From Zanthoxylum bungeanum (taxonomy: Eukaryota; Streptophyta; Magnoliopsida; Sapindales; Rutaceae): 64,000 nucleotides of DNA. A program made the position numbers and the translations under genes. Of this stretch, positions 24,248-35,624 are shown in pieces. The stretch is from assembly GCA_019454045.1 (NCBI GenBank), contig SKCR01038862.1, forward strand, positions 62,001-126,000. Reading direction: 5' to 3'. Under the pieces are notes generated by a model that ran no database searches, was not told where the DNA came from, and saw only the letters and a program-made list of their open reading frames with translations. The stretch's first letter is position 1; each line of letters begins with the position of its first letter.

Positions 24248-25810
24248 GGGATGTATCGGGCAATGTGGGTGGAGATACCGGGGTTCTTTCAGGAATTTGA
24301 AACATTATGTGCAGACTTGGTTTTGAGAGTGCATAGTTGAAGACGTTGAGTGATTTTTTGTGCATTTATAGGGATTTTAATCAGAATGCCCTCGGCGGTG
24401 CAAGAGTTATTAGATAATTTCAAAGACATATTTTTTCAGCCTTTCATGTTGCCTAAGGATAGGGCATTAAATCATATGGTATGTTTACAACCATGAGCCA
24501 CTTATCCTCACATCTGATCATATCATTACTCTTACTATCAGAAGAACGAGATTGAGAGGATCGTTATAGAAATGCTTGCTACCGGAATAATCAGGCCTAG
24601 TAGTAACTTTTATTCAAGTTTGGTGTTGCTAGTTAAGAAGAATTATGGAAGTTGGAGCTTTTATGTAGATTATAGAGCCTTAAATAAAATAACAGTGTAA
24701 AATAAATTTCCCATTCCTATTATTGACAAGCTTATGGATGAGTTGGAAGGTGCTTTAATATTTTCCAAGTTGGATCTGGAGATGAGATATCACCAGATTC
24801 AAGTAAAGGTTGAGGATGTTAAGAAAACAACCTTTTAAATGTATGAGGGTTATTATGCCTTCCTAGTTATGCCATTCGGCTTAATTAATTCTCCCGCTGC
24901 CCTCTGCGCTTTGATGAAGGAGGCATTCTATCATTTCCTTCGTCGTTTCGTACTAATGCTCTTTGACGACATTTTGATATACAGTTTGGATTTGGATTGA
25001 AATTTTGGACACTTGGCCACTGTGTCGGGGTTATTGAGAGACCATCACCTCATAGTGAACCGTAAAAAAAAGATATTTTGGGCAGTGAAGCGTAGAGTAC
25101 TTGGGGCATATCATATCAGCATAGGGTGTGGCAACAGATAAGTCTAAAATGGCTTGCATGATAGATTGGCCAAGACCCGAAAGTTTGAAGACCTGAGACT
25201 TACCAGATATTATAGGTGTTGTGTATGATATTATGGGAAGATAGCCAAGTTTCTTACAAATTTCCTCAAGAAACGCAGAGGCACGATTAGCTTTTTGAGA
25301 AGCTGAAGCTTGCCATGACTTCAATTCATGTCCTAGCTTTTCCGGATTTTAACAAAGAGTTTTTATAAAGACAGATGCTTCGGGAAACAGAATAGAGACA
25401 ATTTTAATACAAGAGGGGCGATCAATAGCCTTCTTTAATCGAGCTCTATCAACAGGGTCGCAAGCGAAGTCAGTATATAAATGAGTTAATAGCAGTGGTA
25501 TTGGAAGTTCAAAAGTGGTGTAATTAGTTGATGGGGCGTCCATTTGTGATCTGAACGGATGAGGTTAATTTGCGATATTTGGTGGACTAACGATGTTTTA
25601 GTGAGAGGCAATTGAAGCGGGTGGCGAAACTTGCTGGTTATCGCTTCACTAGTATAAGCCAGGAAAAGTTAATCACATGGCGGAAGCATTATCACAGCGA
25701 GGGATTGAAGATGCTTATGGATGTCATCATCGGTTATCATCCATTACCATATGATATTGTCATGCCTTGGAAGAGGTGGAGGAATAGATTAAGCAGACCT
25801 CACTATTTGA
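24248..25810 (+). pseudogene. Ty3/Gypsy reverse transcriptase-RNase H fragment
   Basis: Frames on the plus strand give a typical Gypsy order. An N-terminal region (MPSAVQELLDNF) comes near 24390. Next are [12 protein letters not shown] (24664), [13 protein letters not shown] (about 24764), [12 protein letters not shown] (about 24868) and the catalytic FDDILIYS (about 24962). RNase H follows with FEKLKLAMTS (about 25294), VQKWCN, MGRPFVI and VAKLAGYRFT (about 25620). The frame is broken by many stops and shifts. No LTR, gag or integrase is recognised next to it. It abuts the 3' end of Copia-H, which may have inserted into it. Confidence 0.85.
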
Positions 25811-27079
25811 GCATTTCTTTTCCCAATTTCTCGATCTTCTTCAGCTTTGACAACTCTCTTCTCACTTTGTATCTCCTCTTTCCTTCTGATAGGACCCGCT
25901 TTCCCCTTCCCATATTGGAGCATAGATTTATGGCACTTCGAATTATTGGGTATCCCGACCCAATGATATTCATCTATATGGTATGGTGTTAGTAACTTGA
26001 CCCGAGGAGATTGGATGAGGGTGTGCCTGTCCAGTTCAAACAACATGACATATGCCTTACCTAAAATGGGAGTGCAACTAGTTGACTAATGGTGAATGGG
26101 CATGAGGGAATGGTTCATGTAAAAGTATAGGTCTTACCAGCCACCATAGGTTTGTGTAGTGACAAAGCAACTTGCGTATCAAAATTGTTGAAATTAGGAT
26201 AGTAATGATAATCAAAGTGATGGAAGATGACGCCAGAGTTTTTGCAACTAGGATAGTAATGATAATTGAAGTGATGTAAATGGTGGTTGTGTAGGCCGGT
26301 GAAGTGGCAATACAACTGGCATGTAGGTTGTCAGAGAAAGCAAATGAGATGGTAATGATGACTAAGTGACGTAGGATGACGTCGTGGTTGGTGAAAATGG
26401 ATTTTTAAAAACTTATATAAAGATGTTGCAGTCATTTTAGAAGGGGTTTTGAATCTGAAAATTACACCATGTCTATGGTAATTTTAGAGTAATAGTATTA
26501 GAAGTAATTAGAGATAGAGAGAGAAAGTGTATCGTGTACTCGATCAAACAGTGAAAAATAGATTGGGTTGTCATCATCCAAGGAGTTTCTTTTTATCGTA
26601 TTGAATAACCCCACTTTACCAGTTCGCCTCGGTATTAACCCCAAGGCCAATAAAACACTACTCTTTTCTCATGTGGACATAGGTTTGAGCTACTATATGC
26701 TGAACCACGCTAAATCCGTGTCTCTGTGTGATTGTTTATCTTCTGCAAGTTTGTGCGGTTCCCAGAACTAAACAAATTCACTTATTAGGGAGGTTTATTC
26801 GAGAGGTTAGCTTCTAATATTGTCATTGAGACCAAAAACAATCCTTAATAGATGATATTAATTTTTTATTTAATAATAACTAAATAACATTTTGAAATGC
26901 CTTTTAGAGTTGCTTTTACACAGATTGAAACCGCAGGCAAAGTGCCTACTGGGAAAATAACTAATTCAGCACGTGTGACGCGGCATGATTCAATCGCCTA
27001 ATGTAAAAACCTAGAAATCAACGGCTAATATTACTCGATTGTATTTTAAGAAATTTATCCGACGAAGTACCATAACATA
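25811..27079. other. No gene recognised
   Basis: Short frames at 25612-25992 (plus) and 25789-26046 and 26115-26315 (minus) have no recognisable domain. Two similar blocks, each with AGGATAGTAATGATAAT, occur near 26197 and 26250 and form a minor tandem duplication. The rest looks like diverged intergenic DNA upstream of the MUSTANG gene. Confidence 0.5.
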
Positions 27080-27655
27080 ACTGCAGCCAGTACGAGTCGT
27101 TTTGGTCTCTCCGTGGGTGGTTCTGCGGCGAAAGAAGGCAACTTCGTAAAGTTCAGTTCAAAGACTCAGAATCACACCAAAGTTCAGATTCTTAACTTCC
27201 TTTCGTACTGGCTTAAAAAGGTACGATATTTATTTTTTATTTTATATATCCTGATAATAGATTTATTTCATGTACTTCAACTGGGTATTTCATATTACTG
27301 TTGCTTGTGTTGTTTTGGGTTTTTGTTGCCCTAATTTTGGTTATATGTTAATCAACGTAGTTAATTGCAATTTTGAGTTTGTGTATCTGAATTACCGATT
27401 GGTTACTTGTCTTTTTTCTTTAGTTTTTGAGTTTTATGCTTCTTAATATGTGAAAGTTGTGAGCTTCGTGAATGTACTATCCATCGAGCTTTTTTGTTTT
27501 GTTTTTTTTTTTTCCGGCTAAAGTTGTAGAATGTTCAATGTACCGATGTTACATCTGGCTTGCGGGTGCAAAATTTCCGATTTTATAAATTAATGATTAT
27601 AAATTGGTTTTATAGTTTTTGATTTTTTCTCTTTTTCAAACTATTTGTCAGGGCC
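27080..27655 (+). promoter_or_regulatory. Probable 5' UTR with leader intron of the MUSTANG gene
   Basis: A GC-richer stretch at about 27080-27220 ends in AAAAGGTACG, a good donor at 27221. The region to 27650 is T-rich and ends in CTATTTGTCAG, a good acceptor, four bases before the ATG at 27656. A leader intron of about 430 bp is inferred from these sites only; transcript data are needed. Confidence 0.5.
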
Positions 27656-30226
27656 ATGGCCACAAAGAAATTTATTGCCATATGTCAATCGGGTGGTGAG
27701 TTTGTAACTAATAAAGACGGATCACTGTCATATAATGGAGGCGAGGCCTATGCAATAGACATTGATGAGGAAATGGAGTACGGTGATTTCAAGTCAGAAG
27801 TTGCTGAAATGTTCAGCTGTAGTGCTGATACCATGTCTATTAAGTACTTTCTTCCAGGGAACAAGAAAACCCTCATCAGTATCTCCAAAGAGAAGGACTA
27901 TATGCGCATGCTTAATTTCATTGGGGACACTTCAACAGTCGATGTCTTCATCCAGTCAGAAGAAGCTGCTCGGAATGTCTCCACTATGCCTGCTAGTAGG
28001 TAGTGGTTATTTAGAGGTGTAGCATATATTGTATTTGTCTTTCTTTCTTTTTCCATTTCTGGGTCTACAATTTATAGTAATTGGTTCATAATTGCAGCAA
28101 CTCACAATACGGTACAAAGGTCAAATGCTTTCTGCAATCAGTTTCATATAACCATATATTGATCTGTTTTCTTGGTCGAAATTGTCAATGTGCCTCTTTG
28201 TATCCCAGTGTGAACTGTGATATGCTTTGATTATGAACCAATTACCAAAATGATCGGCCAAAGAATTTACTGGAAGTGATATGAATCATCAATATCCCTT
28301 GGATAGAATCTTATGGACACTTAATACTGTAGGTCGAGCAGGACAACTATGTCGGAAGCTGTAGTTCCTGTTGTTGCCCCTGCTGATGCTGCTGTTAATA
28401 TGAGCAATATTGATTGTATTGTTGATCAGATTAGTATGGATATAGTTTTTGACCCTGCATTTGCAGTTACTGCCGATGATGACCAGCACCGTAAAGCTGC
28501 ACAACAGTGGGAAAACACCATCACTGGCGTCGATCAAAGGTTTAGCAGCTTTAGCGAATTCCGAGAAGCATTGCATAAGTTCTCAATTGCGCATGGGTTC
28601 TCTTACAGATACAAGAAAAATGACAGTCATCGTGTTACTGTGAAATGCAAGTGCCAAGGTTGTCCTTGGCGAATATATGCATCAAGATTGTCAACCACCC
28701 AGTTTGTTTGTATCAAGAAAATGAACTCAAAACACACATGCGAAGGGGCTTCTGTGAAAGCTGGGTATCGGGCAAATAAAGGTTGGGTGGGTAATATAAT
28801 AAAGGAGAAACTGAAAGCTTTCCCAAACTACAAGCCAAAGGATATTGCGAATGATATCAAAAGAGAGTATGGGATTCAACTGAACTACTCTCAGGCACGG
28901 CGTGCTAAGGAGATAGCAAGAGAGCAGCTCCAGGGATCCTATAAGGACTCATATACTCTGTTGCCGTTCTTCTGTGAGAAGATAAAAGAGACCAATCCGG
29001 GCAGTGTTGTCACTTTTACCACAAAAGATGACTCCAGCTTCCACCGTCTTTTCGTTTCATTTCATGCCTCCATATCTGGCTTCCAGCAAGGTTGTCGCCC
29101 TTTCCTTTTCCTTGATACCACTCCTTTGAACTCAAAATACCAAGGGATATTGTTGACTGCAACATCTGCAGATGGTGATGACGGCATCTTTCCTCTAGCC
29201 TTTGCCGTGGTGGATGGTGAAACTGAGGAAAACTGGCATTGGTTCTTACAGGAACTAAAATCTGCAGTCGCGATGTCTCAACAGATTACATTTGTTGCGG
29301 ATTTTCAGAATGGTTTGAAAAAGTCATTGGCTGAGGTTTTTGATAATTGCTACCATAGCTATTGTTTGCGCCATCTTGCTGAGAAACTTAATAGAGATAT
29401 GAAAGGGCAGTTTTCTCATGAAGCTAGAAGATTCATGATTGATGACTTATTTGCTGCTGCTTATGCACCGAAACCGGAGGGGTTCCAAAGTTCTATTGAG
29501 AGCATAAAAAGCATCTCTCCTGATGCTTATGATTGGGTGACACGAAGTGAGCCAGAGCACTGGGCCAATACATACTTTCCAGGAGCAAGGTATGACCAGA
29601 TGACATCAAACTTTGGACAACAGTTTTACAGTTGGATATCAGAGGCAAATGAGTTTCCAATAACATATACAGTTGATGTATTACGAGGTAAGATGATGGA
29701 AACAATTTATACACGCCGTGTAGAGTCGAATCAGTGGTTGACAAAGTTAACACCATCGAAGGAGGATAGGTTGCAAAAAGAAACTACAATTGCACGGTCA
29801 TTTCAAGTGTTACACTTAGAGGGTAGCACTTTCGAGGCTAGAGGAGAATCTGCTGATATTGTTGATGTTGACCGTTGGGACTGTACCTGCAAGACATGGC
29901 ATTTAACTGGCTTACCGTGCTGCCATGCTATTGCTGTCCTTGAATGGATTGGTAGGAGCCCTTATGATTATTGCTCCAAGTACTTCACAACTGAGAGCTA
30001 CCGCATGACATATGCAGAGTCAATTCAACCTGTTCCAAATGTAGACAGACCCGTTCTGGATGAATCAACTCTGCAGGTAGTTACTGTAACCCCACCGCCC
30101 ACTAGACGGCCACCAGGCCGGCCAAAGATGAAGCAGCCTGAATCAGCAGAGATAATTAAAAGGTCTCTTCAATGTAGCAAGTGCAAGGGCCTTGGCCACA
30201 ATAAGAAGACATGCAAAGATTCCTAG
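27656..30226 (+). CDS. MUG: MUSTANG-B domesticated MULE transposase (PB1, MULE, SWIM, CCHC)
   Basis: Two coding exons, 27656-27999 and 28333-30226, join in frame through GT-AG sites to give about 745 residues; an acceptor nine bases later (exon from 28342) is also in frame. Residues about 5-95 form a PB1 domain. A MuDR-type DNA-binding region with cysteine/histidine residues follows (about 180-255). The MULE transposase domain keeps aspartates at FLDTTP (about 376) and VADFQN (about 438) and the YCLRHL motif. A SWIM finger (CTC...CCH, about 632-646), an RPPGRPK AT-hook-like stretch and a terminal CCHC knuckle (729-742) end the protein. In Arabidopsis, MUSTANG genes are conserved host genes without terminal inverted repeats; I see none here. 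The intact frame amid dead transposons suggests selection. A role as a nuclear DNA-binding regulator of growth or flowering is inferred from the family. Confidence 0.92.
28000..28332 (+). other. Intron of the MUSTANG gene between PB1 and transposase exons
   Basis: The donor is TAG/GTAGTG and the acceptor is ACTGTAG/GTCGAG. Without splicing, the first exon would stop at 28001-28003. The intron separates the PB1-coding exon from the transposase-derived exon. Confidence 0.8.
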
Positions 30227-31926
30227 TACATTTTAGATCATATTTGAGTAAGCAATTTTTCTCAACTCTTTTCCAGCTATATATGACTTTCAGTAATTGT
30301 GATTGGCAGTTTTAGCTTGTTCATAGGCATTGTATTTTATTGAAAGACATGATTATCCTTGTTTCATACAATGAAGTACTACTAGGTTATGTAAAATCAC
30401 TTATCAAAAGTACAAATATGCTTTTACAATTGAGTGACTCAAAATCATAACATGGGTCAGCTCTAATCTTTTCTGTATTTGTTCATTTAAAGCTCTTGGA
30501 ATTTATCATCTGAATTCATTTTGAAGGAAAGATATGTGCATGTATACGAAAACTTTGAATCTGAAGAGCTTAAAGTTCATTTTTACACCCCCGAAAATAT
30601 CCGACTCTGACCACCGTGGCAACATGTATTTACTGGTTCCTGGCAAGAGTTATTGATGAACACCTTCGATGAATTCCATTTTACATCATAAGTCACTTTA
30701 ATAGCTGTCTTGCAATGTATTTTATACTAACATGATGAACACATACACACATATATATTTATATATTTGGTTATAGTGTGTGTACAGTTTCATAGATTAC
30801 ATATGATTTATTAGGTCCCTCTTTGACTAAACCACTCTCTGTTATGTCGTGAACAGAATTGGTGTCGATGAAGGATGGATTTTATATAACAAGTCTGACT
30901 TCACTACTGAAGAAATTGATGAAGATATGGGGCTTTTATTTTGCTTAGGATTCGCTTCTTGATTTTAGCCAGTGAACAAATTTCTCATCAATTTTGTATA
31001 TTTTTCTGTGTAATTTTTGAGTCTGCAATCTAGGTTTCTCCGACATGTCGGTGTTGCACTGGAGTTGGCATGGAGATATGCTTTAGATACATAGATTTTC
31101 ATGGTTAATTAATATATATTTGACCGGCCTATCCCAAGGATATTTGATATTTTTGATTTAAACATGTAATTTTTATTATTAAATATGCAATTTAAATCAT
31201 TAAATATGTAAATTCTGTTAATAAACATGAAATTTTTTTAAACATGATCATGTTTAATGATTTAAATTATATGTTTAATGTTTAAAATTATATGATTATA
31301 TCCAAGGATATTTAATACCCTTGGATTATCATAATAGTGACCATATTTGACTGATTTATTGTCATGATCTCGTCTGTTAATCAATCTTACAACCAATAAT
31401 CAGATTGCAACATTTGGACGTAAGATTTTTCAATCAGTAAACCTCAACATGTGAATAGCTTCCCCAGAAAAGAAAAATAAGACAAGCAAGCGGTAGCAGC
31501 ATCGTGAATATAAGTCCTTGAAGGGTGGCTTGGTGACAAAGGTTTTAGGATTTGATTAATTTAAGATAATTGAAGATTTTATGTGATCTATTTAAATTTG
31601 GATCAAATAATTTAAGGGTAAAATTTCTAACGTTTATCGTGAATATAAGACAAAAGCATCAAAACTAAGGCCATAGAAGCACAGGAAGCAGCCAAATCCT
31701 ATAGAAATCTCCTCTGCTTTTTGGATTACATCAAATGAAATCTTTCTTTGTATAAAGCAAGGACACGTTACAGCAATCGGAGGAGGGCAGTTGGAGTTGC
31801 ACTTTTTTTTTTTTTTGGTTTTGTTATCGTGCTATTTATCCTATCCAATCGGTGCACACGATGTATGGCAATAGGACACGCACAGTCTGTTTGGTCTTCT
31901 GAACCATTCATGAATGCTAAACAATT
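30227..31926. other. 3' region of the MUSTANG gene and AT-rich spacer
   Basis: No coding region is supported. A conserved-looking AG/A sequence near 30857 could be a further 3' UTR exon but cannot be shown. The stretch 31150-31300 is made of short T- and A-rich repeats around AACATG/ATTAAAT, including near-inverted copies of TTTAAATTATATG. Confidence 0.5.
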
Positions 31927-31956
31927 GACACGTGTCAGTATTATAAGACACATGTC
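31927..31956 (+). promoter_or_regulatory. ABRE-like palindromes flanking a TATA-like box upstream of the LEA gene
   Basis: GACACGTGTC (31927-31936) is a perfect 10-bp palindrome containing the ACGTG core of abscisic-acid response elements. TTATAAG (31941-31947) follows, and GACACATGTC (31947-31956) is a second palindrome with ACATGT. The start codon of the LEA gene is about 200 bp downstream. ABRE control is common for LEA genes; its use here is inferred. Confidence 0.6.
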
Positions 31957-32152
31957 ACCCTTAGAAGCACTTCCTTCCAATGACTCATTTCGCCACGATG
32001 CAACCGCTGGTGATGTTTCTGGATACTTGATTCCCATCACCTTCTTCACTTCTCTTCTTAAAATCCCCCCAAAATCCCACTTCTCCAACGCAATTGATCT
32101 GTCAGTTCCAATTACAATACTTGCTTGTTGACGACATAATACACAATTAAAC

Positions 32153-32860
32153 ATGATGGCTTTGAAGTCTCGGTTCAATGTTTGTTTGGTCGTGGCCTTG
32201 GCGGTGCTGTTGGTCATGAGCTTTGCTCCGAGTTGCAGCTGCACAGAGGAAGGCGTAGAGTATGAGGCGGCAAAAGTCAAGGCAGCAGAGGCCGCTGAAG
32301 AGTCTAAAGAAGCATCGGAATCGTGGGCAGAGTGGGCTAAGGATAAAATTTCCGGTGGACTTGGGCTTAAGGGAGAAGAAGCCAATGAAGCTTCTGATTC
32401 TGCCACTGAAACCGCTAAGAAGACCAAAGAGAATGTTCAAGAAGTCGCCAGTGAGATGAAAAATACGGCCAAGGAAAAAACAAAGGATGCATCAGAGACG
32501 GCAAGTGAAGCCACCAATGCAGGCAAGGAGAAGGCTGGTGACTTGACCAACAAGGCAAAGGAGAAAACGGGAACCACAACCAACAAGGCTGCAGAGAAGG
32601 CGAGCAGCTTGACGGATGAAGTAACAGAGAAAGCTAAGGAAGCCAAGGAAAGGGTCTCTGAAACGGCGGAGGAAACAAAAGAAAGGACGGCTGAGGAAGC
32701 GAAGGTAGCCGCTGAGCATGGAAGTTGGGCCAAAGAGAAAGCGAAGCAAGGGTATGAAAATACCAAAAGCAAAGCAGAGGAAACCTTAGAGGCTGCAAAG
32801 CAAAAATCACAAGAGTTGAAAGATAATTTAGTTGGCCGTCCACGTGATGAGGAGCTTTGA
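32153..32860 (+). CDS. LEA_4-type late embryogenesis abundant protein with signal peptide and DEEL end
   Basis: A single exon encodes 235 residues. Residues 1-30 form a clear signal peptide (VCLVVALAVLLVMSF then a small-residue and cysteine stretch). The remainder is extremely hydrophilic, rich in A, K, E and T, with degenerate 11-residue repeats of the TAKEKTKDASE and KAKEKTGTT kind. This is typical of LEA group 3/LEA_4 proteins, which are disordered in water and helical when dried. It ends in RPRDEEL, a KDEL-like tetrapeptide, so retention in the endoplasmic reticulum is possible. The family protects membranes and proteins during desiccation, usually in seeds or under stress. Either of two adjacent ATGs could start it; the first is used here. 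Large antisense frames are a by-product of its A/G-rich codons. Confidence 0.92.
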   Translation: MMALKSRFNVCLVVALAVLLVMSFAPSCSCTEEGVEYEAAKVKAAEAAEESKEASESWAEWAKDKISGGLGLKGEEANEASDSATETAKKTKENVQEVASEMKNTAKEKTKDASETASEATNAGKEKAGDLTNKAKEKTGTTTNKAAEKASSLTDEVTEKAKEAKERVSETAEETKERTAEEAKVAAEHGSWAKEKAKQGYENTKSKAEETLEAAKQKSQELKDNLVGRPRDEEL

Positions 32861-33369
32861 GGTTTTGCACCTACTGCCTTGTTTTTGCATATGCTTTAGT
32901 GTTTTGAGATTCTTATCTCACTGTATTTGCTTAATTAGTTTAGGGGTTTGTTGTGTATTTACTTTGTGTGAATGATGTGATGTGTAATGTGTAATGTGTT
33001 TGTTTCTTCTTTACGATGCATGAAGGGTTTCCATTAAGAGTTCAAATCAGGTGTTAAAAGTGCAATTTGCTTAAAAAAAGAAAAAAAAAAGAAATGAAAT
33101 GAGGAACAAATAACAATACACACAACAACAATCTGATTAAATCCCTCTGAACATGAGCATACATACATACACAATAATTAAAAATAAGTAAAACATTTGT
33201 ATCAGATTAAAAATAATGTTTTAACCAGATAATGCTGAGTCTAAATTACCATAATAATTAATAAGTAGTGTTAATGACAAACTCGAGCATAAAGAAAAAT
33301 TATGATGAAAATAAGTAGAAAGGTCTTAATTTCTGGAAACTGCCATTAATTGGTACTACCAATAATTAC
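32861..33369. other. LEA 3' UTR and AT-rich spacer, no gene seen
   Basis: The LEA 3' UTR includes a short repeat (GTGATGTGTAATGTGTAATGTG) near 32977-32998. An A-rich tract lies near 33074-33093. Nothing else is recognised up to the EF-hand-like remnant. Confidence 0.5.
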
Positions 33370-33560
33370 TTTTTTTTGAGAACCATGGCTGTTGGAATCA
33401 AGGAGCTGCATCATTTCACGTGCATCTTCTCTTGGTGATCCATTAGTTTCCATGAGGTCCCTCAATGCCTGATTCTACCATCACCATTCATGTCAAAGTA
33501 GACGGAATTCTCAAATTTCTCTGGTCAATCTTAAAGCCATTGTGGAATACTTTCAAGACG
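33370..33560 (-). pseudogene. EF-hand-like remnant with frameshift
   Basis: On the minus strand one frame reads FENSVYFDMNGDGRI, an EF-hand loop with acidic residues at alternating positions. A stop follows. The next frame continues with ALRDLMETNGSPRED and a second, weaker loop (LLDSNSHGS). The two halves fit an EF-hand pair broken by one small indel. I cannot name the family. It could be a pseudogene fragment or a poorly modelled exon. Confidence 0.4.
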
Positions 33561-33746
33561 CAGTGCCGCAAGACAACATTATCGCTTTGCCTACGCACCA
33601 ACTAAAAACTTATCATGAAGGTCTGCATTTCTTGGTACTGTTTTGCTCATCAATTTGAGTTTAGAGCAATTCTATCATAAACTCAAGCAATAAAAAAATA
33701 AATGTCGATGAGTTCTGTGAGGTATTTCTTTCCACAAAGATTTGGA

Positions 33747-33941
33747 TTATTTCAGGACGCTTCGTAAACATTGAACGTCATTCAGTTCACTTCCTCCGGC
33801 GTCTTCCTGCCCGAAGAACTTCATTGTGTTATAATGGTTTTTATAACCACCTTGGACAGAGACATCCTCCGCCGTCATGTCAGCTAATATATATAAAGGA
33901 TCGCTCTTCAAATAATGAATTAGTTTATATAACTTTCCCAT
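33747..33941 (-). other. Unidentified 64-residue minus-strand ORF
   Basis: It opens MGKLYKLIHYLKSD and has no recognised domain. It lies upstream of the EF-hand-like remnant on the same strand and could be part of the same decayed locus. Coding status is doubtful. From 33942 to 34172 there is only a CT-rich microsatellite (about 34072-34087). Confidence 0.2.
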
Positions 33942-34172
33942 TCACTATCTTAGCTGTAGTCCCAAGCTTTCAAGTCAACTAAGCTTTGACTTAATAAATA
34001 GTCAAGTTTCCATCTCTCTATGAATCTGATCCCCAAACTAACCCACCATTATAATTGGCTAATTGCAATCTCTCTCTCTCCTCTCTTGCTCGGAAATTTC
34101 ACCATGTATTTTCTTCTTACAATAATCTTCATTTTGTACGGGGCAAATTTAAACTAAGAATCTAAATATCAT

Positions 34173-35242
34173 TGTGTCTCAGTTAATACTTGGGCCCAAA
34201 CAATACATAGATTTCCAGCAAGCCTACTTGCTTGAGATTATATCTTGTGGCTTTCATCTGGCCCAAATGACACCATGGCTTTTTCCAAGGCTCAATCAGC
34301 ATGGGTTCCAGTCCATACTAGAAACCCAGTCGACACTTGGTCTATTGAGTTAAATACAACATCAAACACACGATTATCAATAACCAGACTTTAGTCGGCC
34401 TATTAGCTGGGCCTACTCCTGGGCTCATTCTAATCCATTTTACAGGACTACTTCTAGCCGACACTTATTAAAATTATACTGTTGATTGATGGCTATCAAC
34501 AGTCGGTTATTTACAGCCTTGAGCCTACACACACGACTCACATGCAGGGCCCACGAGCCCATACACCCTCAAAGGTAAGAGGTCCATACAGTCTAAAGGA
34601 TTTTAAGAGCCCACACGACTAAAAAGATCTCTAACAGACCCTAAATCATGCTACTGAATGTCCTAGCCGACAGCACATGTTGCCTCATATTATGCAGTGT
34701 CATAGTAGACATTGCTCACTAGTCTACACATTACTAATTCCTTCTTAATAAGGAAACTAAGTATTTAGATCAAAACCGATTACCTACAAACACGGTGGTA
34801 TAATCTAAATGCAATTAGGATTACACATAACCCTGGATATTTAGGCACTCATAACTCAATCCCAACTCAACTACCATCTCCTAATAGGATTGGAATTTCA
34901 ATATTTCAAGGAATCATAATTCAAATAAGAGGCTACTTTTACAACCTATAAATGAAAATGGGGGAGGTATTCAAGTTTTGGCTCTCACACTCGAGTTTTC
35001 AGAGCATTCATTACTCCCTAAACACCAGCCTATTGTACTCACATAAATTTATGAAGATCAATGTAATGTTTTGCCTTGTTCTTCCTTTTCTTTCCGCTCC
35101 TCATCACCACTGACTTGAGCGTCGGAGTACCTACGACATCCACCACACCGGTGGGTAGTTGCTCCACGCTCATTTTGTCTTTGTTTTGCAGGACCGCTGG
35201 TGCCATTATCTTACATACCGAATGCGAAATTCAGCGTCTATA
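34173..35242 (+). repeat. 5' LTR of Tat-D (boundaries approximate)
   Basis: Identified as an LTR because a Gypsy-type primer-binding site follows it directly and a TATA-like box (CCTATAAAT, about 34945-34953) sits about 290 bp before its end. The start is placed at the first TGTG; the end reads CTATA, probably a mutated CA end. No second LTR copy exists in the window, so the limits cannot be confirmed by comparison. Confidence 0.55.
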
Positions 35243-35244
35243 AT

Positions 35245-35260
35245 TTGGCGCCACCGTGGA
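35245..35260 (+). other. Gypsy-type primer-binding site of Tat-D
   Basis: TTGGCGCCACCGTGGA resembles the TTGGCGCC sites of plant Ty3/Gypsy elements. A possible gag start (ATGGATACTGATG) follows near 35280 but stops within a few codons. The span 35290-35620 holds no recognisable domain. Confidence 0.65.
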
Positions 35261-35624
35261 GCCCTGACGAGCTCGAGAGGATGGATACTGATGAAAGTCA
35301 CTAGTGTGTTTGAGTCCACCAGGTCGAGTACAGAGGTTCAGCATAATCAGAGTCAAAGTGAAGTCATATATCAGTCATTAGTAAGTAAAAGTCTTTGAAA
35401 TGTGTTAAAATATCCATGTATATAAATGTAAAGTATGATATTATTGAGTATACAAGTTATAAGTATTAAATTGCATTTCATGATATTGATTTTGGCAATG
35501 GTCCCAATGCATGAGTTTATGTTTGAGACGAGGTTGGTAGTATTGATCATAGTCAGAAAGTCAGAGGCCCAGGGGGATAAGATGGCTTATTCCCTGCAGG
35601 TAGCATTTCCTGGAGGGGGATGTT

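Noticed and set aside
25612..25992. 126-residue ORF after the Gypsy RNase H
   Set aside because: Its first residues are RNase H tail sequence; the rest drifts into unrelated sequence without a domain.
31768..32772. Long minus-strand ORFs (219 and 111 residues) across the LEA gene
   Set aside because: They are complements of A/G-rich LEA codons, cover the promoter palindromes and have no domain; the plus-strand LEA frame explains the region.
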